Source of the DNA: Microbacterium sulfonylureivorans
Lineage (GTDB): Bacteria > Actinomycetota > Actinomycetes > Actinomycetales > Microbacteriaceae
Assembly (NCBI RefSeq): GCF_003999995.1
Contig: NZ_RJAD01000002.1
Coordinates: 124,001-188,000, forward strand
DNA: 64,000 nt
Reading direction: 5' to 3'
Shown: positions 53,355 to 63,148 of the stretch, piece after piece
How positions within the stretch are numbered: the stretch's first letter is position 1
Layout of the letters: every line of letters begins with the position of its first letter
Notes under the pieces: generated by a model
Databases searched by the model: none
What the model was told of the DNA's origin: nothing
What the model saw: the letters and a program-made list of their open reading frames with translations, nothing else
Translations under genes and position numbers: made by a program

Positions 53355-54350
53355 ATGACGGTCTTCGACGATCCCGACATCGACGCGCAGGCGCTGCGCG
53401 TGGTCAAGGCGATCGCCGACGAAGGGTCGATCACCGGCGCGGCCGCCGCGCTGGGGTACAGCCAGCCCGCGATCAGCCAGCAGCTCAAGCGACTCGAGCT
53501 GCGGCTCGGGGTTCCGCTGGTCGAGCGCGTGGGCCGGAGCGTCCGGCTCACGGAGGCGGGCCGCATCCTGGCGCGTCACGCCCCGGCGGTGACGACGGCC
53601 CTGGATGCCGCAGCCGGCGAACTCGCCGAGCTGCGCGGCCTTCGCGCGGGGCGGGTGCGGCTCGTCGGCTTCCCGTCCGCGTCGCCCACGGTCGTTCCTC
53701 GACTGCTCGCCGAGCTGGAAGCGCACCACACCGGAGTCACCGTCACCTACCTCGAGGCCGAACCGCCCGAGGCGGTGGCGGCGGTGCGCGAGGACCGCGC
53801 CGACATCGCGCTGACGTTCAGCTACCCCGGCGACCGCGACGATCCTCATGGATCGAGCTCCCGCGGACTTTCCGTCCGGACCGTCGGCACCGACGATCTC
53901 TTGGCGGTGCTGCCGGCCGGACACCCCGCGGCGGCGGACGACCAGGTCGACATCGCGGCGCTGTCGGGGGAGAAGTGGATCGCGGGGTGCCCGCGCTGCC
54001 GCGGACATCTCCTCGAGCTGTGCGCGCGTGCGGGGTTCGCGCCGCACATCGCATTCGAGACCGACAACTTCGTCGCGGTCGAGGGTCTTGTCGCTCAGGG
54101 GATCGGCGTGGCGACGCTCCCGCGGATGGCCGTGGCATCCTTCCCGCAGCTCCCCGGCGTGGTGACGCTGCCCCTTCCTCCGGCAGAGGCCCGGACGATC
54201 CACGTGGTCACCGCCCACGGCGCCGACCGGGTGCCCGCCATACGGCTCACCATGGCGGCGATCGTGAGGCTCCTCGACGCGACCGCGGCGCGCGCCGGCG
54301 ATGCGGGCGTCGAGGCGCAGCCCCTCAGGCGGCAGGCGTCCCGCAACTAG
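53355..54350 (+). CDS. LysR-family transcriptional regulator
   Basis: 331 residues. N-terminal LysR HTH (residues ~12-70: [19 protein letters not shown]), then the periplasmic-binding-like effector domain ([24 protein letters not shown]). Start ATG 53355; ATG 53343 is also in frame. Divergent from the aminotransferase gene with only ~20 bases between starts, so its operator must overlap the start regions of both genes. It ends 11 bases before gltX. Confidence 0.88.
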   Translation: MTVFDDPDIDAQALRVVKAIADEGSITGAAAALGYSQPAISQQLKRLELRLGVPLVERVGRSVRLTEAGRILARHAPAVTTALDAAAGELAELRGLRAGRVRLVGFPSASPTVVPRLLAELEAHHTGVTVTYLEAEPPEAVAAVREDRADIALTFSYPGDRDDPHGSSSRGLSVRTVGTDDLLAVLPAGHPAAADDQVDIAALSGEKWIAGCPRCRGHLLELCARAGFAPHIAFETDNFVAVEGLVAQGIGVATLPRMAVASFPQLPGVVTLPLPPAEARTIHVVTAHGADRVPAIRLTMAAIVRLLDATAARAGDAGVEAQPLRRQASRN

Positions 54351-54361
54351 ACTGGGCGGCG

Positions 54362-55876
54362 ATGTCTTCCTCACCCGATCCCCGCACCACCACCGCGACC
54401 GGCGCCGACGTGCGCGTGCGATTCTGCCCGTCGCCGACCGGCCTCCCTCACGTGGGTCTCATCCGCACCGTCCTCTTCAACTGGGCGTACGCCCGCCACA
54501 ACGGCGGCAAGCTCGTCTTCCGCATCGAGGACACCGACTCCGCGCGCGACAGCGAGGAGAGCTACCACCAGCTGCTCGATGCGCTGCGCTGGCTCGAGAT
54601 CGACTGGGACGAGGGCGTCGAGGTCGGCGGGCCCCACGCGCCGTACCGGCAGTCGCAGCGCCATGACCTCTACCGAGAGGTGCTGGCCAAGCTCGTCGAT
54701 GCGGGAGCCGTGTACGAGAGCTACTCGACGGCGGAGGAGATCGACGCCCGCAACGACGCGAACGGCCGCGCGAAGCAGCTCGGGTACGACAACTTCGACC
54801 GCGATCTCACCGACGAGCAGAAGGCCGCTTTCCGGGCGGAGGGGCGCGAGCCCGCCTGGCGCCTTCGTGTGCCCGACGAGGACCTCACGTATGTCGACCT
54901 CATTCGCGGCGAGGTGACGTTCCCCGCCGGTTCGTTCCCCGACTTCGTCCTGGTGCGCGCCGGCGGCGTGCCTCTCTACCCGTTCGTGAATCCCGTCGAC
55001 GACGCTCTCATGGGGATCACGCACGTCATCCGCGGCGAGGACCTGATGCCCTCCACCGCGCGTCAGCTGGCGCTGTACCGCGCGCTCGTGGACGCCGGTG
55101 TGACGACGTTCATCCCGCGCTTCGCGCACATGCCGCTGGTCCTGGGCGAGGTCGGCAACAAGAAGCTCTCCAAGCGAGACCCCAAGGCCGACCTGTTCCT
55201 TCAGCGCGACAAGGGGTTCATCCACGAGGGGCTGCTGAACTACCTTTCGCTCCTCGGCTGGTCGATCGGCCCCGACCGCGACGTCTTCTCGCTCGACGAG
55301 CTGGTCGCCGAGTTCGACATCGTCGACGTCAATCCGAACCCTGCGCGCTTCGATCAGAAGAAGGCCGAGTCCATCAACGGAGACCACGTCCGGATGCTGG
55401 AGCCCGCCGACTTCGCCGCGCGCCTGGTGCCGTACCTCGAGGCCGCGGGCCTCGTGACGGATCCGCCGACGCTCGAGCAGCAGCGGACGCTCGACGCCGC
55501 GGCGCCGCTGGTGCAGGAGCGCATGCAGCTGCTCGGAGAGGCCCCCGGGCTCCTCGGCTTCCTGTTCCGCGACGAGGCCGTCTACGACGAGGACGCGCTC
55601 TCGAGCCTGCCGGCCAACGCCGCAGAGGTGCTCGTGGCCTCGATCGGCGCGCTCGAGGTCGTGCCCGATGACGAGTTCACCGCCGCCGCCGTGCAGGAGG
55701 CCCTGTCGGCGGCTTTGATCGAAGGTCTCGGTCTGAAGCCCCGTGTCGCCTACGGTCCGCTGCGGGTCGCGCTGAGCGGCCGCCGCATCTCGCCGCCGCT
55801 CTTCGAGTCGATGGAGCTGCTCGGCAAGCCCGAGTCGATTCGTCGTCTCCGCGCGCTCGTCGACCACCGGAGCTGA
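54362..55876 (+). CDS. gltX: Glutamyl-tRNA synthetase
   Basis: 504 residues, class I synthetase. HIGH-like [15 protein letters not shown], and K-L-S-K-R as the KMSKS motif. The C-terminal anticodon-binding helices are complete. Charges tRNA-Glu, and in Actinobacteria also tRNA-Gln, which is then amidated by GatCAB. A tRNA-Gln lies 76 bases downstream and a tRNA-Glu at 63067. ATG 54362 follows the LysR gene closely. Confidence 0.96.
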   Translation: MSSSPDPRTTTATGADVRVRFCPSPTGLPHVGLIRTVLFNWAYARHNGGKLVFRIEDTDSARDSEESYHQLLDALRWLEIDWDEGVEVGGPHAPYRQSQRHDLYREVLAKLVDAGAVYESYSTAEEIDARNDANGRAKQLGYDNFDRDLTDEQKAAFRAEGREPAWRLRVPDEDLTYVDLIRGEVTFPAGSFPDFVLVRAGGVPLYPFVNPVDDALMGITHVIRGEDLMPSTARQLALYRALVDAGVTTFIPRFAHMPLVLGEVGNKKLSKRDPKADLFLQRDKGFIHEGLLNYLSLLGWSIGPDRDVFSLDELVAEFDIVDVNPNPARFDQKKAESINGDHVRMLEPADFAARLVPYLEAAGLVTDPPTLEQQRTLDAAAPLVQERMQLLGEAPGLLGFLFRDEAVYDEDALSSLPANAAEVLVASIGALEVVPDDEFTAAAVQEALSAALIEGLGLKPRVAYGPLRVALSGRRISPPLFESMELLGKPESIRRLRALVDHRS

Positions 55877-55951
55877 CGAGACCTTCTCGGTTTGGCGTAG
55901 GTGCTTCGGTCGTCTAGACTTGATCTTCGGCACGACCTCGGTCGAACGCCT

Positions 55952-56023
55952 TGGGGTATGGTGTAATTGGCAACACGGCGGTTTCTGGTTCCGTTGTTCT
56001 TGGTTCGAGTCCAGGTACCCCAG
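55952..56023 (+). tRNA. tRNA-Gln (anticodon CTG)
   Basis: 72 bases without encoded CCA. Acceptor TGGGGTA/TACCCCA with discriminator G; anticodon loop TTCTGGT (CTG). The anticodon stem GCGGT/TCCGT has a U-U pair next to the loop and a G-U pair at its base. T arm starts with GGTTCGAGTCC. Location right after gltX supports the call. Confidence 0.92.
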
Positions 56024-56031
56024 CACACGAG

Positions 56032-56055
56032 AAAACCCCCGCTCAGCGGGGGTTT
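56032..56055 (+). terminator. Rho-independent terminator after tRNA-Gln
   Basis: A-run, CCCCCGC, loop TCA, GCGGGGG, T-run. This is the only hairpin seen in the window with a proper T-tract. It begins nine bases after the tRNA end. Confidence 0.92.
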
Positions 56056-56270
56056 TTCGTTTCCCCGGCGAGAGTTCGCCCGACGGGTGGCGAAGCAGAA
56101 TCGAACGCCCCGACCCGCGCCCTTCCGGTCGGATCACACGGCGGCCGGCGCCCTCGCTCTGCGGCTGGAACGACTCACGCGGCGGCCACCACGAACCCGA
56201 TGGCGACGATTCCTGCCGGGACGGCGGTCGAGCCCGAGCCGCTGGGCGCGAGCGGCGGGATAATGAGCGC

Positions 56271-57116
56271 ATGGACGCGCCGTCGCTGACGCCCGAGCGG
56301 TCGAGGGAGCTCGACGACCTCCGCCGACGCGCCTACGGGCCGGATGCCGACATCCACCGCGATCCCGTAGCCCAGCAGCGTCTTCACGAGCTCGAGGAGC
56401 TCGCGCGGGTCGCAGCGGTCGATTCCGACGGCGGGCCCGCCGTTGAACCGCCGGCGATCGCTGTCGTGCTCGGAGAGGACCCGCCCCGCCGCGACGCTGC
56501 CGGCGATCGATCGCCGGAGGGCGAGGCATCCGCTCCGCCCGCTGCGGATCCGGACCCGTCGGTCGCGGCCTCCGAGTCGCCGCCGCCCGGTTCGCGCCGG
56601 CGTCCGTGGTGGCGGCGCATCCCGCTCTGGAGCGTCGCCGCCGTGCTGGGAGTCGCCGCCGGCATCGCGGTGGGGCTGGCGTGGCAGACCGACTCGGAGG
56701 TCCCTCCCGACGCGACGCTCGAGGTCGCACCCGACAGCGGCGCGCGCGGCGATGGGTTCCGCGAGAATCTCGACTACTGGGGAATCGACGGCGGGAGCGT
56801 CGTGCCGCACGACGCATACGACGCCATCGACGTGTGGACGGCGCGCTCCGTCGACGAGTCGCGCTGCCTCATGCTGTCGTACGAGGGCCAGTTCCTCAGC
56901 GCCACATGCAGCGGCGCGGGGCTCGACCCGATCCTCGATTTCACCGTGTACGACGGAATGTCGATCGAGCTCGAGACTCCGCTCCCCGTCGGGACGGTCA
57001 TCCGATTCATGGGCCGCGAGGGGCGCGTGGACGTCTGGGTGAGCGCTCCGGGCGGTCAGACCGGGGATGCCGCAGCCACGACCTCCCGGACGGATTCGGC
57101 TCCGAGCGCCGCGTAG
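56271..57116 (+). CDS. Single-pass membrane protein with C-terminal extracytoplasmic domain
   Basis: 281 residues. An acidic/Pro-rich cytoplasmic part (about 1-105), an R-R-R-P-W-W-R-R stop and one helix (about 120-140), then an external domain of ~140 residues with a Cys pair (R-C-L-M, T-C-S-G) and Y-W-G-I-D. No family is recognised, but this layout is common for actinobacterial hypothetical membrane proteins. An ATAATG just upstream could be a -10 element. Its 3' end overlaps the convergent phosphotransferase gene by 61 bases. Confidence 0.7.
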   Translation: MDAPSLTPERSRELDDLRRRAYGPDADIHRDPVAQQRLHELEELARVAAVDSDGGPAVEPPAIAVVLGEDPPRRDAAGDRSPEGEASAPPAADPDPSVAASESPPPGSRRRPWWRRIPLWSVAAVLGVAAGIAVGLAWQTDSEVPPDATLEVAPDSGARGDGFRENLDYWGIDGGSVVPHDAYDAIDVWTARSVDESRCLMLSYEGQFLSATCSGAGLDPILDFTVYDGMSIELETPLPVGTVIRFMGREGRVDVWVSAPGGQTGDAAATTSRTDSAPSAA

Positions 57117-57985
57117 TCGGGGTTGTCGTCGCTGTGCGCGAGCAGCGTCACCGCGATCGCGGCGGCCCAGGCGTGCGCGCGCGTCCAGGTGGGGGCGTCG
57201 TAGGTGGCCCCGGTCGCCGCGATGAACGCGGTGCGCCCGGCTGTGTCGAACGCCAGCCACGCGACGGCCAGGTCGTACGCGGGGTCGCCGGCGGTCACGT
57301 CGCCGAAGTCGATGATGCCGCGGAGGACGGGGCCTGCGGCGACGAGGTTGCCCGGGTGCAGGTCGCCGTGGATCCAGACCGGCGGGCTGGTCCACGCCGG
57401 CGCCTCGAGTCCCGCCGACCAGGCGGCGCCGAGCCGGCACGCGTCGGCGCTGTCGACGTGCCCGGTCGCGATCAGACCGCGAAGCCGATCGTCGAACGCG
57501 GCGGCCCGCGTGGCGAGCGGACGTCCGCGGACGGGGTTCACCGGGTGGTCGGCCGGCGCCTCGATGTGAAGCGCGGCGAGCGCGGCGGCGAGCGCTGCCG
57601 CCCATCCTGCGCGCTCGGGGCGCGGCGCGTCGATGCCGCGTGAGCCTTCGATCCACGGCACGACCGACCACGCCCACGGATATCCCTCGTCGGGCGCACC
57701 CTCGAGGACGGGCAGCGGAACGCGGACCCCGGTCGCCTCGACTCGCGGCGCGATGATCGGCAGCGCGCGGTGCTCGTTGCGGATGAGCGGCGCGGCGAGT
57801 GCCCGGCGGGGGAGTCGGACGGCATGGTGAGGTCCGAGGCGCCACACCTCGCTGTCCCAGCCCTCGGCGACCTTGCGAAGCGGGAGGGTGGCGGCATCCG
57901 CGATCGCGGGGACCGCCTGCGCGCAGACGAGCCTGCGCACGAGCGCCTCGTCGATGACCAGTTCGGCGGCCGGTTTGTCGGGCAT
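57056..57985 (-). CDS. Aminoglycoside phosphotransferase (APH)-family protein
   Basis: 309 residues. Catalytic loop H-G-D-L-H-P-G-N-L and Mg motif I-D-F-G-D-V-T-A-G-D-P-A-Y-D near residue 215-235; N-terminal ATP lobe with W-D-S-E-V-W-R and R-L-P-R. These kinase-like proteins phosphorylate antibiotics or metabolites; without more, resistance should not be assumed. ATG 57985 fits the family start. Convergent 61-base overlap with 56271-57116. Divergent from the DeoR regulator. Confidence 0.85.
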   Translation of the reverse strand: MPDKPAAELVIDEALVRRLVCAQAVPAIADAATLPLRKVAEGWDSEVWRLGPHHAVRLPRRALAAPLIRNEHRALPIIAPRVEATGVRVPLPVLEGAPDEGYPWAWSVVPWIEGSRGIDAPRPERAGWAAALAAALAALHIEAPADHPVNPVRGRPLATRAAAFDDRLRGLIATGHVDSADACRLGAAWSAGLEAPAWTSPPVWIHGDLHPGNLVAAGPVLRGIIDFGDVTAGDPAYDLAVAWLAFDTAGRTAFIAATGATYDAPTWTRAHAWAAAIAVTLLAHSDDNPDYAALGAESVREVVAAASPV

Positions 57986-58073
57986 CGTCCGACCCTATCG
58001 AGCCGATGTGGTGGAGTCTTGTTTTATGTGGCTATGTGTTGTACTGTGTGGGAAATCCAACGAAGGGTCGCAG

Positions 58074-58853
58074 GTGTACGCAACGGAGCGCCATGAGCAG
58101 ATCGAGCGACTGCTGCTCGTCGACGGACGCGTGAGCGTGGTCGATCTCGCGGGTCGCTTCGACGTCACGACCGAGACGGTGCGCCGCGACCTCGACCAGC
58201 TCGAGTCCGCGGGGGCGCTGCGCCGTGTGCACGGCGGCGCCGTCGCGATCGATCGGGCGAGCACCGCCGAGTCGCCCCTGGCAGAGCGCCTTCAGCGCCA
58301 CAGCGCCGCGAAGTCCGCGATCGGGCAGCGCGCGGCCGCGGCGGTCGGCGAGGCGTTCCGCGGATCTGTGTTCCTCGACGCGGGCACCACGACCGCCGCG
58401 GTCGCGAGCCACCTGGCCCCGCGCCTGTCGACCGGATCGATCGAAGTGGTGACGCACGCGCTCACCCTCGCGAACGCCCTCGCGGCCGTCCCGGGCGCCG
58501 CCCTGACGCTGATCGGCGGGCGGGTCCGCGGCCTCACCGCCGCCGCCGTGGGCGCCGACACCGTGCGGGCCATCGAGAGCATGCGTCCCGACGTCGCCTT
58601 TCTCGGCACGAACGGCGTGTCCGCCGACTTCGGGCTCAGCACTCCCGACCCCGACGAAGCGGCGGTCAAGCGCGCCATCGTGCGCTCCGCGCGGCGGGTC
58701 GTCGTCGTCGCCGACTCCGACAAGCTCGGCCGCGAGCTGCTCGTCGGCTTCGCGCCCCTCGCCGAGATCGACGTGCTCGTGACCGATGCCGAGCCCGATC
58801 CCGTGCTGTCGGCGGCCCTCTCCGATGCCGACGTGGAGGTGTGGCTCGCATGA
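58074..58853 (+). CDS. DeoR-family regulator of the fructose operon
   Basis: 259 residues from GTG 58074 (GAAGGG upstream). N-terminal DeoR HTH (R-H-E-Q-I-E-R-L-L-L-V, T-T-E-T-V-R-R-D-L-D-Q-L), then the sugar-phosphate-isomerase-like effector domain (F-L-D-A-G-T-T-T, V-V-V-A-D-S-D-K-L-G). It overlaps fruK by four bases, so it is co-transcribed with the genes it should repress. Likely inducer fructose 1-phosphate. The AT-rich upstream region repeats TGTG near 58027-58050, a possible operator. Confidence 0.9.
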   Translation: MYATERHEQIERLLLVDGRVSVVDLAGRFDVTTETVRRDLDQLESAGALRRVHGGAVAIDRASTAESPLAERLQRHSAAKSAIGQRAAAAVGEAFRGSVFLDAGTTTAAVASHLAPRLSTGSIEVVTHALTLANALAAVPGAALTLIGGRVRGLTAAAVGADTVRAIESMRPDVAFLGTNGVSADFGLSTPDPDEAAVKRAIVRSARRVVVVADSDKLGRELLVGFAPLAEIDVLVTDAEPDPVLSAALSDADVEVWLA

Positions 58854-59803
58854 TCGTGACGCTCACCGCGAACCCGTCCCTCGACCGGACGATCACCCTC
58901 GACGAGCCGCTGCGTCCCGGAGACGTCCAGTCTGCGTCGGGCGCCCGCGAGGATGCCGGCGGCAAGGGGATCAACGTCGCTCGAGTCGTCTCGGCGGCGG
59001 GCGTCGGTGCGATCGCGGTCCTCCCTCTCGCCGCGGACGATCCCTTCGACGGAGCACTTCGTGCGGCCGGCATCGAGGCGCGCCGTGTGCCCGTGCGCGG
59101 ACACGTGCGGGCGAACGTCACGATCACGGATGCGTCGGGCGTCACCACCAAGCTCAATCTCCCGGGCGCGACGCTGACCCGCGCGGACGCGTCCGCCGTC
59201 GTCCGGGCGGTCGTCGAGGCATCTGCGGGCGCCCGCTGGCTGGTGCTCGCCGGCTCGCTCCCGCCGGGGGCCGGCGACGGCTTCTACGTCGACGTGATCG
59301 ACGCCGTGCGGGACGCGCTCGGAGCCAAGGCTCCGCTGATCGCGGTCGACACCTCTGGACCCGCCCTCGCGGCGGTCGTCGAGCGCGGCGAGCCGGACCT
59401 GATCAAGCCCAACGACGAGGAGCTCGCCGAGCTGGCCGGGGTGACGCTGCCGTCCGGCGATCTGGCGGGCGCGGTCGTCGAGGTCGCGCGCGGCCTCGTC
59501 CCGTCGCGTGTGCGCGCCGCGCTCGTCACCCTCGGCGCCGACGGGGCAGTGCTCGTCTCCGCCGACGGCGCCTGGGCGGCCGCCCCGCCTGCGATCCGGG
59601 TCGTCAGCACAGTCGGCGCGGGCGACAGCTCGCTCGCCGGCTATGTGCTCGCCGACGAGGACGGCGCCGGCCCGGAGGAGCGCCTCCGCCGCGCGATCCG
59701 CTACGGCGCGGCCGCGGCATCCCTCCCCGGCACACAAGCCCCGACACCCGCCGACCTCCCCGCCGGCGACGTGGTCGTCACTCGCCTCTCGCCGCCCGCC
59801 TGA
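58850..59803 (+). CDS. fruK: 1-Phosphofructokinase
   Basis: 317 residues, PfkB/ribokinase fold. T-A-N-P-S-L-D at the start, D-A-G-G-K-G-I-N-V-A-R, K-P-N-D-E-E-L, and the catalytic T-V-G-A-G-D-S-S-L-A-G with Asp as base. It phosphorylates fructose 1-phosphate from the PTS to fructose 1,6-bisphosphate. ATG 58850 overlaps the regulator stop (ATGA). 30 bases before fruA. Confidence 0.93.
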   Translation: MIVTLTANPSLDRTITLDEPLRPGDVQSASGAREDAGGKGINVARVVSAAGVGAIAVLPLAADDPFDGALRAAGIEARRVPVRGHVRANVTITDASGVTTKLNLPGATLTRADASAVVRAVVEASAGARWLVLAGSLPPGAGDGFYVDVIDAVRDALGAKAPLIAVDTSGPALAAVVERGEPDLIKPNDEELAELAGVTLPSGDLAGAVVEVARGLVPSRVRAALVTLGADGAVLVSADGAWAAAPPAIRVVSTVGAGDSSLAGYVLADEDGAGPEERLRRAIRYGAAAASLPGTQAPTPADLPAGDVVVTRLSPPA

Positions 59804-59833
59804 ACCCCGCCCAACCGACCCTTGGAGGTCATC

Positions 59834-61885
59834 GTGTCCCAGACCATCACCCCGGACCTCGTCAGTCTCGACGTCGGGCTCGGCTCCGACAAGGCCGCGG
59901 TCATCCGCTCACTCGCCGCACGCGTGGTCGCGCAGGGTCGCGCGACCGACGCCGACGGCCTCTTCGCGGATGCCTGGGCTCGTGAGCAGAAGGACGAGAC
60001 GGGTCTTCCCGGCGGCATCGCGATCCCGCACGCGAAGAGTGCCGCGGTGACGCAGCCGTCCCTCGCCTTCGCGCGTCTCTCGCCCGGAGTCGATTTCGGC
60101 GCGCCCGACGGCCCTGCCGACCTCGTCTTCCTCATCGCCGCGCCCGAGGGTGCCGCGGAGGCGCACCTCGCCGTGCTGTCGAAGCTCGCGCGCAGTCTCA
60201 TGCAGGACGACTTCACCGCCGGGCTCCGTGCGGCGAAGACGAACGACGAGGTGGTCGCGATCGTGCGCAACGCGATCGGCGAGGGGGATGCCTCGGCCGC
60301 CCCCGCCGCCGTTGCGGCGCCTGCGGCCGCCGCAGCTCCGGTCGCGGACGGTCTCGCGATCGACGGGCGACCGGCGCGGATCGTGGCGGTGACCGCGTGC
60401 GCGACGGGCATCGCGCACACGTTCATGGCGGCCGACGCCCTCACCGCGGCAGGAACCGTCGCCGGGATCGACCTGGCCGTCGAGCCGCAGGGCTCGAGCG
60501 GCTACCAGGCGCTGCCCCGCGAGGTGATCGAGAACGCGGACGCCGTCATCTTCGCGACGGACGTCGACGTGCGGGAGCAGCAGCGGTTCGCGGGCAAGCC
60601 CTTCGTGCGATCCGGCGTCAAGCGGGGCATCGAGCAGCCGCGCGAGCTCATCGCCGAGGCCGTCGCCGCCGCGAACAATCCGAACGCCGCCCGGGTGTCG
60701 GGCACCGCGACGGATGGCGCCGCCGCGGCCGGGAGCGATTCGATCTCGTGGGGCGCGCGCATCCAGCGGATCCTGCTCACCGGCGTCAGCTACATGATCC
60801 CGTTCGTCGCAGGCGGCGGCCTCTTGATCGCGCTGAGCTTCCTGCCCTTCCTCGGGGGCGTGAACGTCAACGCGGACAACCAGGCGTTCGACATCGTCGT
60901 CAACAACGCGCTGTGGGCTCTGCCCGCCGGCGGGCTCGGTCAGTACATCGGCTCGATGCTCTTCGTGATCGGTGCGACGTCCATGGGATTCCTCGTGTCG
61001 GCCCTCGCCGGGTACATCGCGTTCGCGATCGCCGACAGGCCCGGCATCGCGCCGGGATTCGTCGCCGGCGCCGTGGCCGTCCTCATGAACGCCGGCTTCA
61101 TCGGCGGCATCGTCGGCGGTCTGCTGGCGGGTTTCATCGCGTATGCGATCGGCCGAATCAACGCACCTCGGTGGCTGCGCGGTCTCATGCCGGTGGTGAT
61201 CATCCCGCTTCTCGCATCGATCGTCGCATCCGGCCTGCTGATCCTCTTCCTCGGGCGCCCGATTGCGACGCTGATGGAGTGGCTCAACACGTGGCTCACC
61301 GACCTTGCCGGCACCTCCGGCATCGTCATCGTCGGCGTCATCCTCGGCCTGATGATGTGCTTCGACCTCGGCGGCCCGGTGAACAAGGTCGCGTACGCCT
61401 TCGCCGTCGCAGGCCTCGGTGCAGCCACCGCGGAGAACCCGACGCCGTACCTGATCATGGGCGCGGTCATGACGGCCGGAATGGTGCCGCCGCTCGCGAT
61501 GGCGTTCGCCTCGACGGTCCTCGCCCGACGCATGTTCACGCCGGTGGAGCGCGAGAACGGCGTGGCGGCGTGGCTCCTGGGAGCCGCGTTCATCAGCGAG
61601 GGCGCCATCCCGTTCGCTGCGGCCGACCCGCTGCGGGTCATCCCCGCATCGATGGTCGGTGGAGCAGTCACCGGCGCACTGACCATGCTGTTCGGCGTGC
61701 AGTCGCTCGCCCCGCACGGCGGCATCTTCGTGCTGTTCGCCATCAACCCGATCTGGGGCTTCCTCGTCGCTCTGATCGCCGGGGTCCTGGTGTCCGGCTT
61801 CCTCGTCGTGGCCTTCAAGCGATTCATCGCACCGAAGGAGCTCGCCGAGGCCGAGTCGATCCCTGCTGTCGCCGTCCCGGCCTGA
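59834..61885 (+). CDS. fruA: PTS fructose transporter EIIABC
   Basis: 683 residues in the order A-B-C. EIIA phospho-His66 in I-P-H-A-K-S; Ala/Pro linker 152-172; EIIB phospho-Cys189 in T-A-C-A-T-G-I-A-H-T; EIIC from about 265 with eight or more helices and G-A-A-F-I-S-E-G-A-I-P-F. It imports fructose as fructose 1-phosphate using phosphate from HPr. GTG 59834 follows TTGGAGG; the upstream ATG 59822 would place the RBS inside the gene. Confidence 0.95.
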   Translation: MSQTITPDLVSLDVGLGSDKAAVIRSLAARVVAQGRATDADGLFADAWAREQKDETGLPGGIAIPHAKSAAVTQPSLAFARLSPGVDFGAPDGPADLVFLIAAPEGAAEAHLAVLSKLARSLMQDDFTAGLRAAKTNDEVVAIVRNAIGEGDASAAPAAVAAPAAAAAPVADGLAIDGRPARIVAVTACATGIAHTFMAADALTAAGTVAGIDLAVEPQGSSGYQALPREVIENADAVIFATDVDVREQQRFAGKPFVRSGVKRGIEQPRELIAEAVAAANNPNAARVSGTATDGAAAAGSDSISWGARIQRILLTGVSYMIPFVAGGGLLIALSFLPFLGGVNVNADNQAFDIVVNNALWALPAGGLGQYIGSMLFVIGATSMGFLVSALAGYIAFAIADRPGIAPGFVAGAVAVLMNAGFIGGIVGGLLAGFIAYAIGRINAPRWLRGLMPVVIIPLLASIVASGLLILFLGRPIATLMEWLNTWLTDLAGTSGIVIVGVILGLMMCFDLGGPVNKVAYAFAVAGLGAATAENPTPYLIMGAVMTAGMVPPLAMAFASTVLARRMFTPVERENGVAAWLLGAAFISEGAIPFAAADPLRVIPASMVGGAVTGALTMLFGVQSLAPHGGIFVLFAINPIWGFLVALIAGVLVSGFLVVAFKRFIAPKELAEAESIPAVAVPA

Positions 61886-61949
61886 TCACTGGCGTCCGCC
61901 CGACCGATGCGGAAAGCTGAAGCACGTCCTCGATGAAAGGAACCATCCC

Positions 61950-62219
61950 ATGGCAGAACGTCAGGCCACCATCGCGAGCAGCTCCGGCCTGCACGCACGT
62001 CCGGCGAAGCTCTTCGTGCAGGCCGTGCAGGGCAAGAGCGTCCCCGTGACCATCGCGGTGGACGGCGGTCCCGACCTCAACGCGGGCAGCATCCTGTCCC
62101 TCATGGGCCTCGGGGCGTCGCATGGTACCGTCGTGACACTCAAGGCCGAGGGGGACGGTGCGGAGCAAGCGCTCGACGAGCTCGTCGAGCTGCTCGAGAC
62201 CGATCTCGACGCCGAGTAG
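61950..62219 (+). CDS. ptsH: Phosphocarrier protein HPr
   Basis: 89 residues. Phospho-His15 in G-L-H-A-R-P-A and the Ser46-equivalent Ser47 in A-G-S-I-L-S-L-M. It passes phosphate from enzyme I to EIIA domains. It sits 64 bases after fruA with AAAGGAACC before the ATG, so it belongs to the fructose operon; enzyme I is not in the window. Acidic C-terminal extension (L-E-T-D-L-D-A-E). Confidence 0.95.
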   Translation: MAERQATIASSSGLHARPAKLFVQAVQGKSVPVTIAVDGGPDLNAGSILSLMGLGASHGTVVTLKAEGDGAEQALDELVELLETDLDAE

Positions 62220-62256
62220 GTCGATCGCTCGACGAAGCCGATCCATCCACAGACGA

Positions 62257-62300
62257 GACGACGGATGCTGCGGGTCGAAGCCGCCGCGGCATCCGTCGTC
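62257..62300. terminator. Hairpin between ptsH and the MBL-fold gene
   Basis: A 12-bp perfect stem (62257-62268 with 62289-62300) with a 20-base loop that can pair further (GCGG/CCGC). Placed between convergent genes, it can serve both. Confidence 0.65.
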
Positions 62301-62320
62301 TGCGTCTGCCCGGCGGCGGG

Positions 62321-62959
62321 TCACAGGTCGGTGGATGCTCCCGGGTCGAGAGCCAGGAACTCGCCGCCGTCCTGTTCGACGGCCCACCTCAGGCGTGCGC
62401 GGCCCATGTCCCGGCCGATGACGGACAGCGTCATGTCGTGGGTCCCGAACGCGCGCCGCGGCGCGACGGCGAGCACGAAGTCCATCGCCTCGCCGATCTT
62501 CAGCCAAGGTGCCCCGACGGGCGCAGCCAGCAGCCGCACGTCCTTGCCCGACGGGACCGCGTACGAGTCCCCTGGATAGTAGAACGCGTCGTTGACGAGG
62601 ACGCCGACGTTGTCGATCACCGGGATCGACTCGTGGATGACCGCATGCCGGCCGCCGAAGAACTCGAGGCGGAACGGCCCGAGTTCGAGCGTGTCGCCCG
62701 GGTGCACGGCGGTCACCTCGTACCCGGCGGCAGCGCGCGCGACGCCCTCCGGCCCGTAGATCGGCGTGCCCGGGAAGGCCTTGAGCAGGCGGTCGAGGTG
62801 CTCTGAGGTCCAGTGGTCGGGATGCTCGTGGGTGATCACGATCCCCACGACGTCCTCGAGGTCGATGAGGGGGGTGGTGTACGCCCCAGGGTCGATGACC
62901 AGGGTCCGCCCGGCTTCGAGGAGGGTCAGGGTGGCGTGCTCGAACTTGGTCACTCGCAT
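62321..62959 (-). CDS. MBL-fold metallo-hydrolase (UlaG-like)
   Basis: 212 residues. Beta-lactamase-fold metal motif T-H-E-H-P-D-H near residue 45, an H-A-V-I-H loop, a later D-A-F-Y-Y-P-G-D-S and G-T-H-D. This resembles the UlaG/L-ascorbate-6-phosphate-lactonase-like and RomA-like small hydrolases. Cytoplasmic, probably two metals. ATG 62959. Convergent with ptsH, separated by the hairpin. Substrate unknown. Confidence 0.85.
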   Translation of the reverse strand: MRVTKFEHATLTLLEAGRTLVIDPGAYTTPLIDLEDVVGIVITHEHPDHWTSEHLDRLLKAFPGTPIYGPEGVARAAAGYEVTAVHPGDTLELGPFRLEFFGGRHAVIHESIPVIDNVGVLVNDAFYYPGDSYAVPSGKDVRLLAAPVGAPWLKIGEAMDFVLAVAPRRAFGTHDMTLSVIGRDMGRARLRWAVEQDGGEFLALDPGASTDL

Positions 62960-63066
62960 GCCCAGAGTCAACCCCGGGCCACCGGTGTCGGCAAGCGCCG
63001 CGCCGATCCCGGCCTCGATTTGGAGAGGCGATGAACACCATGGCATAATCGAACGGTTGCGAAAAC

Positions 63067-63142
63067 GGCCCCATCGTATAGCGGCCTAGTACGCCGCCCT
63101 CTCACGGCGGTAACGCGGGTTCGAATCCCGCTGGGGTCACCA
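63067..63142 (+). tRNA. tRNA-Glu (anticodon CTC)
   Basis: 76 bases including encoded CCA. Acceptor GGCCCCA/TGGGGTC (one G-U pair), anticodon stem CCGCC/GGCGG with loop CTCTCAC (CTC), T arm GCGGG-TTCGAAT-CCCGC. Followed by a hairpin terminator. Confidence 0.97.
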
Positions 63143-63148
63143 ACACGA

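Noticed and set aside
57056..57985. Antibiotic resistance gene
   Set aside because: The APH-type catalytic motifs are present, but this family has many metabolic members and nothing in sequence or context points to a drug substrate.
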